64,000 nt of DNA, from NCBI GenBank assembly GCA_030761205.1, contig JAULJL010000035.1:19695001-19759000 (forward strand), in the 5' to 3' direction. Origin of the DNA: Fremontodendron californicum (Eukaryota; Streptophyta; Magnoliopsida; Malvales; Malvaceae). Numbering within the stretch: the first letter of the stretch is position 1; each line of letters begins with the position of its first letter. Made by a program: the position numbers and the translations under genes. The notes beneath the pieces were generated by a model that was not told the DNA's origin, searched no databases, and saw nothing but the letters and a program-made list of their open reading frames with translations. Of the stretch, positions 46,079-58,486 are shown piece by piece.

Positions 46079-48552
46079 ATGTCGCCGGCTGCCGGAGTAA
46101 ATGCACCACTGCTTCCAGAGAGCAAGCCGCCAGCGAAGCATGCATCGGTATCTGGTGCTGTGTTTAATGTGTCCACAAGCATTATTGGTGCTGGAATTAT
46201 GTCAATCCCGGCAACACTCAAGGTGTTAGGTGTCGTTCCAGCATTTTTGTTGATTGTTGTTATAGCTTGGCTAGCAGATATATCGGTTGAATTTTTGATG
46301 AGGTATACACATGCCGGGGACTCGACTACATATGCCGGTGTCATGAGGGAGTCGTTTGGGAGGGTGGGATCAGTCCTGGTGCAAATATGTGTCATGATCA
46401 CCAATCTTGGATGCTTGATCGTTTATTTGATTATTATAGGTACGTATACTGGATTTTATTGGTGTTAATACTTGGCTGATATAGAACTTCAGGAATAAGT
46501 ATGGTTTTGAAGGCTCAAAGTGGATGGTTCATAGTGCCAACGCATGTGTGAACCTATGTTACACGGATTTGGGGTTGAGTGTTGGATATGAGTACGTGTC
46601 TGACACGGCTATGTTCAACTTTTATTTTTAAAGTTTTTTCATATATTTGGAGGATCATACTTTCGTATCGATGTCCGAGTACGTGTCGGATATGATTACT
46701 TTAGGAAAATAAAAGGTCGGGTAACATAGGCATGAACTAGTTTAGCAACTAATTTTATTCTTCAGAGGAGTGGAAGTCTTTTGCAGGCGCTGCAAATAAG
46801 ATTTTTGCCGCTAGCAAGCTCTGCAAATTGATAAGTGTCGTGAGTTTTGATTGGTTACAGTTACCTTAGATGCTTTTCACTTCCTTTGTCTTAATAGTGG
46901 ACCATGTGTTTAACTGTAATTGGATCCAAGAAGGTTGTACTTGGAACTTAGATGGTTAAATCTTTTACTTATCTAAATTTCCTATGAATTATCAACTCTT
47001 GCAAATGGTCCATCTCTGAGGGAGAATCTGGATGTCTACCTGAAAATGAATGCTCCGGGCATTTTCAGAGCTACTTTATATTATGGTTATTTTAGCCCTT
47101 AACATTTATATTTTTGCTATTTAGTTTACTGCCAATTGGTTAAAACAAGAACTGATTTAATTCCTTGAACTGAAAGGCAATGTAAAAGAAAACACAATAA
47201 GTTGCTGATGTTGAGAACTTTTTTGTCAGGGGATGTTTTATCAGGAAACCAACCTGAAGGATCAGTTCACTTGGGTGTTTTGCAACAATGGTTTGGCATT
47301 CACTGGTGGAATTCACGTGCTTTCGCACTCCTCTTCACCGTTGTCTTCATTCTGCTACCATTGGTTTTGTTCAAGCGCGTAGGTCAGTATGCTCCAAAAT
47401 TAATTTCATCTCTTTGTACTCTTTCTAGCAGCCAAATAAAAGCATAAAAAATGGCAAACTAAAAATTCACTTTAACTTTGGTACTCCAAAGTCCAAAGAA
47501 CTATGTTGTACTTTGCTTAATTTGTGAAGTTGGACTTGATTTGCAGAATCGTTGAGGTTCAGTTCTGCAATATCAGTTTTTCTTGCTTTGGTGTTTGTTG
47601 CCATAAGCTCAGTGATGGCAATTTTGGCACTCTTGGAAGGGAAAACAAATAGCCCGAGACTTCTGCCCCAATTGGACTCCAACACCTCTTTCTTTAACCT
47701 TTTCACTGCTGTTCCAGTAATTGTTACAGCTTTCACATTCCATTTCAATGGTGAGAGCACTTTGACCTCATAAATAGTTGTATACTTGTATGGGAGTTAA
47801 TTTTGTGACAAATTTGCTAACGTAAGCTAGCAATTCTGGTCCCAAATTTTCTCATTCATGCTTTTACTGAATGATGATTGCAGTTCATCCAATTGGTTTT
47901 GAGATGGATAAACCTTCGGATATGATATCAGCAGTCCGAATTTCATTGTTTCTATGTGCAGCCATCTACTTCACTATAGGAATCTTTGGATACCTTCTGT
48001 TTGGTGATTCAATCATGCCAGATATACTTGTCAATTTTGATCAAAATTCTGGTTCAGCAATTGGCTCTTTACTTAATGACATAGTTCGATTGAGCTATGC
48101 ATTTCACCTCATGCTGGTTTTTCCTCTCTTAAACTTTTCGTTAAGGTCCAACATTGATGAATTCCTTTTTCCAAATAAAACTCTTCTTGTAAAAGATGAT
48201 AACACCAGATTTGTGTCCCTCACACTTATCCTTTTAGCCTTCAGTTACTTGGCAGCAATAGCCATCCCTAACATATGGTACTTCTTTCAATTCGTGGGAT
48301 CAACCTCTGCAGTTTGCCTTGCCTTCATCTTTCCTGGCATTATTGTTCTTAGGTATATATTCTCTCTATCTCAGCACCTGTAATTGTATGCAAATCTCTG
48401 CAATCTGTTTATGTTATTTTATTTTTTTCGATTACAGGGATGTTTGTGGCATATCAACGGCAAGGGATAGGATTTTGGCAGCAGTCATGATTATTCTGGC
48501 TGTAGTAACAAGCACAATCGCCATTTCTACCAACATATACAGCTTTTTTTAA
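46079..48552 (+). CDS. AVT6: AVT6-type vacuolar amino acid transporter (AAAP/SLC38-like)
   Basis: Five exons, 46079-46439, 47230-47382, 47547-47750, 47884-48352 and 48438-48552, give 433 residues. The protein begins MSPAAGVNAPLLPESKPPAK, then SGAVFNVSTSIIGAGIMSIP, the helix-1 signature of amino acid/auxin permeases. Later landmarks are GDVLSGNQPEGSVHLGVLQQ, LFTAVPVIVTAFTFHFN, VHPIGFEMDKPSDMISAVRI and FGYLLFGDSIMPDILVNFDQ. About eleven hydrophobic segments are visible. AVT6 proteins export acidic amino acids from the vacuole; the exact substrate here is not proven. A truncated copy lies upstream at 43456-44095. Exon 1 could read through to a stop at 46468 if unspliced. Positionally it matches Arabidopsis At3g56200/At2g40420 as I recall them. 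Confidence 0.92.
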
Positions 48553-49415
48553 ATGAAATGAGTCATGACTTGTTTCCTGTATTTTTTGTTTGCGGAGGTT
48601 CTTGTATTGTAGTTTTAGCTTTTCTTTTGTTATTTGTTTCATTAAAACAGAGGTAGCTTAAAGTCAAGTCCCTTCAAAATAGTTAATTACTTTATGTGCT
48701 TCAATGTGGCAGCAAAAAATACATATCAGGCTTTGATTCTCAAAGCAAGTTCAGCAGAATTAGAAGTAACAGCTTCCTATTAATATAGCTATCTTGAATT
48801 AAAGAATCATGCAAAATCAAATAGAACAATGTTCTCAGGAAAGATAAAAGTACAATATAAAAGCTGCAACTTTTAGACACTCTTATGACTCATTATATTG
48901 ACATAAATGTACATTAAAATGGCAATAGAATATAAAAGAATAAGAAATTTTTTACTTATTTCAATAAAAAAAAAAAAAGAAGAAGAAGAAACTATTCACT
49001 TGCTTCAGATGATCAATTTCCATTTTTAGATGAAAAATGGCAGTCTCACACACAATTGCAGGACTAGAACAGGTGGATCCTTTAAGGTAATGGAGAAGAA
49101 GGCTCATACTACACTGCCCATGTTAATTGAATTGCTTTAAATCAACCGCATCACACGTTATTAAGGTAATGAACCAAGGCTGCAAGGCAGGAACAAAATT
49201 CCTTATTTCATTAGGTTAATCCACTGAATTGTGTTGTAAGAGAAAAAGACCACACTACACAGTCTACAATTAAAGTAAATATGAAAGGGAAACAAAGCCA
49301 AAGGCACAAAGTGTGAATTTCAGATTTTTATTTGCTCCTATGAACTAGAGATTCCTTCATGCCAAGGTTTCTTTAACTATTGGTCTTCACCCCAAAATCA
49401 AAGGGTTAAAACTTC
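48553..49415. other. Convergent 3' spacer
   Basis: This lies between the transporter (plus) and the ARM-like gene (minus) and should hold both 3' untranslated regions. A poly-A/GAA run near 48967-48990. No gene. Confidence 0.5.
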
Positions 49416-52400
49416 TCAAGACGAAATATCATATCTCAAATCTTGAAATCTCTTCAGTAAGTTCGATTTGTATGTCCCAATTTCAGCATCTTCAAAGGTG
49501 TCTGGGGTAGACTTTATAACCGAGATTGCCCCAACATTATGTAAAGCTTTAACTGCTTCATCTGCAAAACAGAAAGTAATTTATAAAAGTCGGATAAAAG
49601 AAAAGGAAAAATAATTCTCATAAGTAGTGGCATCCCTGTTGTTCTGCATTTTAAGACCAAGAAGCAAAGGACATAAAGAGTGTGGTTGGAATGTAGTGTA
49701 GCCAAACTTAAAGCCTTATGCCTAGTATTCAAAATATTTTTTGCACATCATGTATTTGATAACTACTCAAAGCAGGCAGCCACTTGCAGGCGAAAACTCT
49801 TAGTAATTCCAGGTAAAACTTGAGAATTGAATTAATTTATACTTTACCTGACTTTGACAGTGCACTAAGAGCTTTCAAAGCCTCTTTCTGTGTGCGTTCA
49901 TCTTTAGCAGATCCCAACATATTTAAGAGCTCTTGAGCCCCACCAATCTCCACTACTTTCATCCTTCTTTGATCTATGATAAAAAAAAAAAAAAAAAAAT
50001 AGAAGCAGAGAGTTAATCGAATTAATGATGTCAGCAAAACAGCCTTGCTGCAGGATCATGCGCCATTAATATTAGCTACTCTAGTTTAGAATTAATGAGA
50101 AAAATTATTGGATTCATTTCCAACTACTGCAGTTTTGAAGGTAAGCTCCACTTTCACAATCCAGTATAAGGTAGGAGTAAAGGGGAAACTGCAAACTCCC
50201 ATTGCAACCACTTATTTGAATCTATAAATCACTGACCTAATTCCTAAAAGTTTCAGAAAGAGGTCAGATTTCAAACTTTCACAGGCGGTCGCAAGCCTAT
50301 CAGCTAAAGCCATCTAGGGGTACTATCACCACGATATAAAAGAACACAGTAAAAACCTCCAAACCCCATCAAAACAACAGAAATCCTAGATCTAATAGAA
50401 CAAGATAAGACTGAGGTGGAAAAGATCAAAGGAACATCCAACATAAAGCCATGAGAAGTCTATAACTCAGGAAAACAATCTTCTGATCATGAATGGAATC
50501 TTCATGCTCTTCAAACAGCTAGTATTCCATCTCAATATCATCCTAGATGGATTTCATCAGACACCATTTGACAAAAACGTTTTATTTGAGAAAAGAAATG
50601 TGATCAGCTATCATACCAAATAAGAGGCAAGATCAGCTATCATACCAAATAAGAGGAAGAACAGTGTGGCAGGTTCAACCTTCCCCAGGAAGCAGCTGGA
50701 CATGGCGTAAAATGCTTCAGCTGAGGGCTTTGGCTTTGAGGTTCACCTCCAACCAGAATGGTGCTCTAACTTGGAAGTTCCCTGGGAACAGATTTATGGT
50801 GGCTAAAGTCTGGAATGATCTCAGGCCTAGGCAGGACAAGGTGGAGTGGGATAAACTGATCTGGTTTTCATTTCATATTCCTAAACATGCACTGGTAGCT
50901 TGGATGGCCATATTGGACAAACTGCCTACAAAGAACAGATTGATGTCATGGGGCATGGAGGTGGATGGCAAATGTGAGCTATGTCAAACTGAGCAAGAAA
51001 CCCGGAATCATATATTTTTTGAATGTGACTATTCAAAGGAAATCTGGGGGCATATACTATGCTTATGTCAACTTCATAGAAGCATAAGGAGCTGGCAAGC
51101 AGAGCTGCAATGGGCAGTAAACAGAATCAGAGGAAAAACTCTCATTTCTGTTATTTTGCGTTTATCATGGAGTGCCTTTCTCTACTCGATCTGGAGGGAG
51201 AGAAATAATAGGTGTTTTAATCGCCTTCAATCCACACAAGGAGCCATCATTGAGCAGATAAAAGAGATCATCAGAATGCGATTGTTGGGGCTCAAGAACA
51301 TTAGTCCTGATGAAGTGAACCGAAGATTGGATGCAGATTGGGGACTGTCACTTTTTTCCTAGGATCTTTGTCCATTCTGGAATAGCTTTAAGTATTGCTG
51401 AAGTATGTTGCTATTGTTCCCTGATTGATTAGTGGTCTTAAGTTTTGTTCAAGTATTGTTTAAGTATGTATAGCTTTAAGTACATGTTGCACATGATGTT
51501 GGATGTAGCAGTTTAACTGCTTTCTGGATAAATAAAACACTTACTTATCCAAAAAAAGAATAGCTTTCATCAATAAATGCTTTATTCTTAACGCTTAATG
51601 CATAAAATTTTAAGAGCATGACTCACGAAAACAATAGAATATACATATGCCAAACTTGTCAGAATATCAATATTAGGGGGGGGGGGGGAAATACCGTCAA
51701 TTGCAAATCGGGCTAATCTAGATGCTCCCATTCTCTTAAACAAGGGATCCTTAACATGCAAAAGTGACACAGATTGGTGTATCAAATTATCTCCTGTAAA
51801 AGCAAAACTATAAGCATTTTCTAATTTTCAAGCAAATAATCACAAAAGGCGGTCAATTTTCATAAAATAAGATTGTTTCAAAACCCAAATTTACATATCC
51901 AAAAATACCCAGAAAAGCTTAATATCAGAAAGAATGATTCATTCAAAAACCAGAAATGAAATACCCATGTAGGCTAAAACCCAGAAATGCAATAATTTTG
52001 AACAACATAAGATTTATTTCAAATATAAATAAAAAGAAATACCCATGTAGGGAAAGAATTGATAAGCAACAAAAGTTGCAGTGCCAGCAAAGAACAGTTT
52101 CAACAACCATCCTATTTTCCTCTCAGCTTCCTGTTCAAGATAGGCCTCATCTGCAACCAAAAGGATAAAGCATTTAATTTGACTAAGCATTGAGTGCAAA
52201 ACCTTCTAAAAATATGAAAAAAGAGTGACCTTTTCCATTCGATGATGAGAAATTTCGAGACTGCACATTCCAAGGCTTTCTTTTGAACAACAACTACATA
52301 GAACAGAAAAAGAAAAAAAAAAAAAGGGTAAAAATGAAAATTGGATGCGTAAATAGAAAAAAAAAAAAAAAGGGATTACGAAATTGAATAGTTTACAATG

Positions 52401-52429
52401 CTGAGCTGAGCTGCTAAGGCGCGCATCAT
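49416..52429 (-). CDS. ARM-repeat-like small protein with one membrane segment
   Basis: Six minus-strand exons: 52429-52397, 52293-52230, 52150-52043, 51793-51695, 49973-49848, 49561-49416; 191 residues, with phases agreeing throughout. The N-terminus MMRALAAQLSI and basic FKRKPWNVQSRNFSSSNGK look like an organelle-targeting region. A charged helix EAYLEQEAERKIGW precedes a hydrophobic segment LLKLFFAGTATFVAYQFFPY. A helical ARM-like part follows: FKRMGASRLARFAID, VVEIGGAQELLNMLGSAK and QKEALKALSALSKS. The end is SNLLKRFQDLRYDISS. Positionally it matches Arabidopsis At3g56210, an ARM-repeat protein of unknown role. The exon 1-2 junction is the weakest: a donor at TTTC|GTAATC would need another acceptor. 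The fourth intron (about 1.7 kb) contains an antisense LINE. Confidence 0.82.
50602..50656. repeat. 26-bp direct repeat at the LINE 5' end
   Basis: The word starting GATCAGCTATCATACCAAAT occurs exactly twice (50602-50627 and 50631-50656), separated by CAA. The second copy abuts the LINE. The sequence after the LINE poly-A (AATAGCTTTCATCAATAAAT) is a diverged version, so the word is probably the target-site duplication, doubled on the left side. Confidence 0.7.
50650..51557 (+). mobile_element. 5'-truncated LINE (non-LTR retrotransposon)
   Basis: An uninterrupted frame ends at 51362 and encodes the C-terminal part of a plant L1-type ORF2. It has WSFHIPKHA-like context (WFSFHIPKHALVAWMAILDK), LPTKNRLMSWG and the zinc-binding RVT module CELCQTEQETRNHIFFEC. 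The end is WSAFLYSIWRERNNRCFNRL. Endonuclease and polymerase parts are missing. After the stop come about 190 bases of 3' untranslated sequence containing GCAGTTTAACTGC, a near-perfect hairpin, and a short A run. It lies antisense in intron 4 of the ARM-like gene. Its tail is nearly identical to 31107-31257. Confidence 0.92.
51676..51688. repeat. Poly-G tract
   Basis: A 13-base G run just downstream, in gene orientation, of exon 4 of the ARM-like gene. On the transcribed strand it is a C run close to the 5' splice site. Confidence 0.9.
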
Positions 52430-53224
52430 TCGAACTCAACTGCTGAAGCCTCAAACTGAAAATAGCGTATTGGGATGTTCGGTGTTGAAGAGCAAAGATC
52501 AGGTGTTCCGCCGTTTCATAGTGTGACAGTGCGTTGCTTTTAATGAAAGATGAAAAGGCATTGTTTTCTGTTTAGAACTTATATTTCAGTAGGAGAGGCC
52601 TGAGCCTGAGTGAGCAAAAGAACAATCAGTTATTGGCGGTGGCAATTGCCAATTAGTTCTTTCATAATTTACAGAAAGAAGAAAACAATAGATTGAGTAA
52701 TTTCCAATGTCTCCAAATGACATGAGTTCAAAATTTTTCATTTTAGCTGTAAATCATTAGTACTTGTTAGTCATTAAGTTTTATTAGGCATTAGTAAATG
52801 GGTTTAAAGGAGGCTATAGAATGAACTTTAACCTGATTGGATTTGGATGGTATCTGAATTTTTTGGCAGCTCTTTGGACATTCAAATAATTGAAACAAAT
52901 AAGAATCAGGTCAGGAATTCTCAATTCTCTTAGGAAGCAGAAAATAACTTTAAAATGAAGCTCGTATGACAAAATTCAGACTTCAGAATGATAATTAAAT
53001 TATCTTCCAGGTTTATTACATCACATAAAAAGGAAATAAGTAGACAACTGAAAACAACTATATGTGAATTTAACTATCATAAAACACAGGAAAGCATGCA
53101 GATGGATCTGGCTTGGTCCCCATTAATAGCATTTCCCTCGCACTTTAAGGGCATCGGGTGAAAAGTCTTCTGATTTCCCTCACCAAAAAATTGAACCGTC
53201 AAGATCCTTGGAAGCAAAACCTCT
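52430..53224. other. Spacer between the ARM-like gene and SMO4
   Basis: ARM-gene promoter and SMO4 3' untranslated region. A minus-strand frame at 53077-53364 overlaps the SMO4 terminal exon out of frame and is not considered a gene. Confidence 0.5.
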
Positions 53225-56061
53225 CTATTTCCTGTCCACAGGCACAGGCACGAATCATTATCAATTGTGCAATTCAACATGATAAATAATGTCTGGAAAC
53301 GAATTTTTGTAAAAATAAGTTTGATGCTATCAAGGAAAATGATAAATTTGAGTAACTTTTCCAAGTAAACTTGGATATCTTTGTTATCTTCCTTCCAACT
53401 ATAGGTTTGTTAGGAAATCAATATGGAATTAAAGAAACCCTCCCTGCTTGTAAGAGATGCATGTGCAGTTGAACAGTGTAATTGAGATTCTAATAAAATG
53501 CCATGTCACATTGGTTTCAGGTCTTGAATCAAAATTCAAACACAAACTAAACATTATCAAATTCAACTGACCTTCCACTCTTGGCTGATGGGGGAATTAG
53601 GCCTCTCTTTTCTAAGCTTTTAAATCTATCTCTTGCAAGTGTAGCACAACCCTTCATGCAATAATAATAAAAAAAAACAGGGAGACAGTTCATTTTATTA
53701 ACTCACAGTAAAATTTGAAATTAAATAGGATGTCAAAAGACGTCTACCTTAAGCTTGCGGAGAGACCCAGTAATTTCTTCAGACAAGAGGACTTGTGGAG
53801 GAGCAGGCTGGAATCTGGAATTATGAACAATACAGATCAATCAGATATCTTTCTAATTCCTTTAAATGTTGAGAAAGTACTGCATTATCTTCAGATCACT
53901 CGATGCAAGAGGTGAAACAGAACATTCAGATGGCAAACATTTCAAAGACATCACAAAAGATTTAATTTTAGATATCAAATAAGTTGTGAAATTTGGTCAT
54001 TGCCATTAAGATCAAATCTATAAATATACAATTAATTATGCCCATAATCAATTGGAAAATAGATGAAAAATGATTCTTATAAAAGCGCTTGCATACTTGT
54101 ATTTCCCCAAGCGTGGTGGACAAGCCTTGAGTCTTTCTTTCTTAGCTATGACCCTTCGAAGATGTTTCTTTTGCTTCTCCTCATCCTCTTTGGCTATTTC
54201 TTGTAAAATATCTGGCAAGCTGCATCCAGAAGAACCAACAGATAATAAACTTATACTCCTCAATAAATAGATGATAGTAGAGACAAAGGTAAATGTACCT
54301 GTCAATGTCTTTGGAAAACTCCTCTGCTTTTTTAGCTTCAGCTCCTTTTCTTTGCAGCTCTTTCCTTCTAGCTCTCTTATTTAACTCAACTCGAGTCACC
54401 CTCTTTGTTTTGTGAGGCCTGCAGCATGATAGAAGCAGAATTAATACATAGATCAGGAGTTCATGATAACCGGGAAAAAAAATGAACTTACCTTCCATAA
54501 GCTCTTGGGAAACCCCAAAAGCTAGCCATCCACATACAAAAGCTGGTTTGAGATTATAGCATTCTGAGTCTCATTTTTAACCAAAAGAACATATTATAAG
54601 CTTAATAATGATCTTCTGGTGATGTTTATCAGGAAAGGTATCTTAGCAGCCAAACTGATATTTGAATCTATGAATTCAAGTTTAAATTGTCTACTCACAG
54701 TACATTCAAATATACCAGCTTCTCACATAACCCTCAAAACCCAATATTTTCCCCAAAAGGAAAAAAGATATAGTAACAAATACATAAGCAATTATGATAA
54801 TAGCAATGGACAAGATACTAAAATTAACTAACCTTTTCTCAATTGCTGGATCATCCTCACTCAAATTCTCCTCATTCATTTCATCATCATTTCCATCATC
54901 TGCGTCAATAAAGTATTTCTAACAAAAAAAGATGGTTTTGTCAATATTTCTACTAAAGAAGTTTAAAATAAAATGTAATAAGAATCCATAACCATAATTT
55001 ATTTGTGTCTAATATTGCAAGTATGAAGAATAATAATATATGAATAGAACAATAGACACTCACATCATCTTCATCAACCACTTCTCCCATAACAGTTAAT
55101 GGAACTGGCTTAGGTCCCAACTCATTCTTGTAGACCTTTTGCATTTCTTCAGCAACAGCTTGAGCCAACGAATCCTGGATTGAGATTAAAGAAAAATACA
55201 ATATGTCAACTGATAAAGCGTAGAATAAAGAATGAAACAGACAATTTACACAATTATGTGTTTCAAAATTCACCTGATGACTTTCAAATGAGGGATTGTA
55301 TGAACATCCTTGAGGCTCAACTTCCACTGCAGGAATAATCGACTGTTTAGACACCTGTCTAGCTTTGCCACTATGTTGACCTGAAAGAGCATAAAGAGAA
55401 TCAAATTTAACATGTAATCCCAAAATAAAAACACCTCGAGAAAGAAAACTCACAACGTTGAACTTTTAAAGGATAATACCTCCATCTCCCCATATGGGAA
55501 CCATGCCAGAATCATCCTACGACCAAAACAAATCAAAATCAATTCTTGATAAGAAAAAAGCACTACCATTTATTAAAAATAATTAACAAAGTTTAGCTTT
55601 ACTTCAACAACTTCTCACCTTGGGAACATCTTGAACTACAACATCTTTAGCTTTCAAAGCCTCCTTTTTTTTCTTAGAATTCTTCTGCTTTGAAGATGGC
55701 ACTAATTCAACAAAAGGGTTCTTCTTCAACACACTATCCACTCGCAATACCTTTTCTCTTTTCTTCTCAATCTTCTTCTTCACAGAAAGATCTGCTAAAA
55801 CACGAAAAACCCATTTCAGGAAACTAAATTAAGATTAAGGAAAAAAACAAAAAGAGATATAAAAAAGGGGGTGCAAAGAGTAAAAACAAGACCCTTAGAT
55901 TTGTCGATGAAGAAGAGGGATTCAGTAGGAGCAGAAGCAAGAGAACCCCCAGACAGAGCATCTTTCGTGGATTTCTCGAAGAAATCGTCGATGTCTTCCG
56001 TGCTTATGTTGGCTCTCCATGCTTTTTTCCCTTTTCTTGAGGTTTTTGCTTTCTTTCCCAT
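53225..56061 (-). CDS. SMO4: SMO4 / Nop53-like 60S ribosome biogenesis factor
   Basis: Eleven minus-strand exons: 56061-55893, 55794-55619, 55516-55480, 55380-55274, 55174-55064, 54918-54833, 54418-54299, 54219-54097, 53814-53748, 53651-53572, 53231-53225; 360 residues. The start MGKKAKTSRKGKKAWRANIS, Lys-rich blocks (VKKKIEKKREKV, SKKKKEALKAK), the family motif VEVEPQGCSYNPSFESHQ and then DSLAQAVAEEMQKVYKNELG follow. Further along are KTKRVTRVELNKRARRKEL, PPQVLLSEEITGSLRKLK and LARDRFKSLEKRGLIPPS. This is Nop53/GLTSCR2, SMALL ORGAN 4 in Arabidopsis: a nucleolar factor that recruits the Mtr4 exosome for 5.8S processing. The last exon carries only two codons and the stop. A 30-nt in-frame block at 54492-54521 could be an optional exon. 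It is divergent from IMP4. Confidence 0.92.
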
Positions 56062-56450
56062 TTTTTTTGGTTTGGCTGCTTCGCGGCTGTCGAGTTTCGA
56101 AGGAAGGAGACAGACAAAACAGAGGGTTTTGTAACAGATGGTTTTGTTTTGCTCCTTTAAAACGACGTCGATTAGTTACTAGATTTATTATCTTTGGACC
56201 TGGCCTAGACATTAAAGCCCAAAAACCTACGAACAGTTAGCCCAAATGCAAATATTAACGCAGCATATCACAGCCCAAAAAAGAGTCTAACGTCGTCGTT
56301 TTTAGAACTTTGTGTAATTTCTTTCTTTTCTTCAACAATCTCACTGCCAAAAAACCCTAACCTAAACCCTAGAAAAGGAAAACAAAACCCTGCAAAATCT
56401 GTCGTCGTCGTCGTCGCTCTTTTTACTATCTTAAATTAAATTAAATCAAA
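56062..56450. promoter_or_regulatory. Divergent promoter shared by SMO4 and IMP4
   Basis: The 389 bp between the two start codons holds two telo-boxes (AAACCCTA at 56352-56359 and 56364-56371) and three AGCCCA words (56216-56221, 56239-56244, 56272-56277), which are site II (TGGGCT) elements on the other strand. Telo-box plus site II is the known TCP-regulated signature of plant ribosomal-protein and ribosome-biogenesis promoters. There is no clear TATA box on either side. Confidence 0.85.
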
Positions 56451-58454
56451 ATGTTGAGAAGAAACATAAGATTGAGGAGAGAGTATTTGTACAGGAAGAG
56501 TTTGGAAGGCAAAGAGCGTTTGCTTTATGAGAAGAAACGGAAGATCAAAGAAGCCCTTGATGGTACTATTAAATCTTTTTCCTTTTATGTTCATTTAATT
56601 TCAATTTTCAATATTTTTGGGTTTTTAATTTAGTTTGGTTGTAGAGGGAAAACCCATTCCAACTGAGCTCCGGAATGAGGAGGCCGCGCTTCGTCAAGAA
56701 ATTGACCTTGAAGATGATTACACTGCCAGTAATGTTTTCTTTTTTTTGGGGTTAAAATTTGCTATTTTTGTTTTTGCTCCGAGCTAAAGGAAACTTTTTT
56801 TTTCATATTGTTTTTGGCATTGTTGGGGATTGGTGCTGATATATGACTGCTTAAATTGCTGGAATTTTAGTTCCCAAAACTCATATTGATGATGAGTATG
56901 CAAATGCAACCGAACGTGATCCTAAGATTTTGCTGACGACATCTCGGGATCCAAGTGCTCCTCTTGTACAGTTTGTTAAGGTTGGTCTGCCCATTTTGGT
57001 GATAAATAACATCCCCCCCCCCCCCCCCCCAATATTATGCATGCAAATTGATCACAAATTCTAATTCATTATGTCACGGTTTCTTGCAGGAATTGAAGTT
57101 TGTCTTTCCTAATGCAGAGCGAATGAATCGTGGTGGCCAGGTCGGTGCATTGTTTACCCATATGCATTCTTCATTAAGTTCCTATTAGTTGTCTTATTGT
57201 TATGATGCATGTGCTGAATGGTTGACAAGTCTTTATTTTTCTTCTCTTATCTTGAGGATCTAATATATGTGTGGGTACTATCTATCAGTTTTAGCACTGA
57301 TTTTATTATCTGTATGTTGGCTAAGCGTTTCGCAGTGTTTAGGGTTATTCATTTAGGTAATTGGCATTAAATTATAACGTATATACTTGGAATATAAGCT
57401 GAATGAACGTTCCATTTAATCAATCTTTTCTTTGAACCATTGCACCAGCACGCTTCTTGATGCAATTTTCTCATGACAAGCTTTTAAGCTGGTCTTTTCT
57501 CCAGAATGGCAATTGATTTGTCAGTTTCACCTTTTAAATAGAACCACTGTTTAATGCTTTTTCAGTCTTCTACTTTCACTGTCCTTGAAATGTTTTGCAG
57601 CAAATAGTTTATACTGATGCTAGCCAAAATGTTAATATTTGGCACTTCTTTGAAAAAGCTCTCCTAAAGGGTTAGCTAATATGAGGCCATCTGCTAGGTC
57701 TTTTTCCTCGTTTATGCTAGTCATGATCATTATGATGAACACCAACACCCTTACTTCATATGATAAAATTTATTAATTTATTCGACACCAAACTGATTTT
57801 CCAGTGAAAATTAGAAAATGATTTTCTATTCCTTTTTCCATATTGGCAGGTTATCTCTGAAATTATTGAGAGTTGCCGCGCACATGAGTTTACAGATGTT
57901 ATTTTGGTTCATGAACATCGTGGTATACCTGACGGTTTGATCATAAGTCATCTACCTTTCGGTCCCACAGCATACTTTGGGTTACTCAATGTGGCAAGTA
58001 TTTGATGAGTCCTCTAGTCTGCACAGACCTTTACTTCCTCCTATGTTTCCATGCTTGTTTTCTTAATCCAATGTTTTACTCTAGGTTACAAGACATGACA
58101 TTAAGGACAAGAAAGCCATTGGAACAATGCCTGAGGCTTACCCACATTTGATTCTTGACAATTTTAAAACCAAGGTATTCTTATTGTTTTACCTTTATAT
58201 TTTAAGAAGCATACAATGCAGGTGGGTCCAATTTATATATGAGCATACTTGAATTCTTTTGGGGGTAGTGCTTTGAATGGTTTTACATATATGCCACTTA
58301 TGTCTAATTGTGGTTGAGTAACAAAGATTGTTTTGTGCTGAAATTTCCTTAAGGAAGTTTGATTAATCTATTGTATGTTTGTCAGTTTGTGCACATTGTT
58401 ACACATAAAGACACATAAATAGCTGATGAAATTCTGTAGGTAGCCCTGAACCGG

Positions 58455-58486
<32 letters not shown>

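Noticed and set aside
53077..53364. Minus-strand frame spanning the last SMO4 exon
   Set aside because: Out of phase with the spliced SMO4 frame, which stops at 53225; no independent support.
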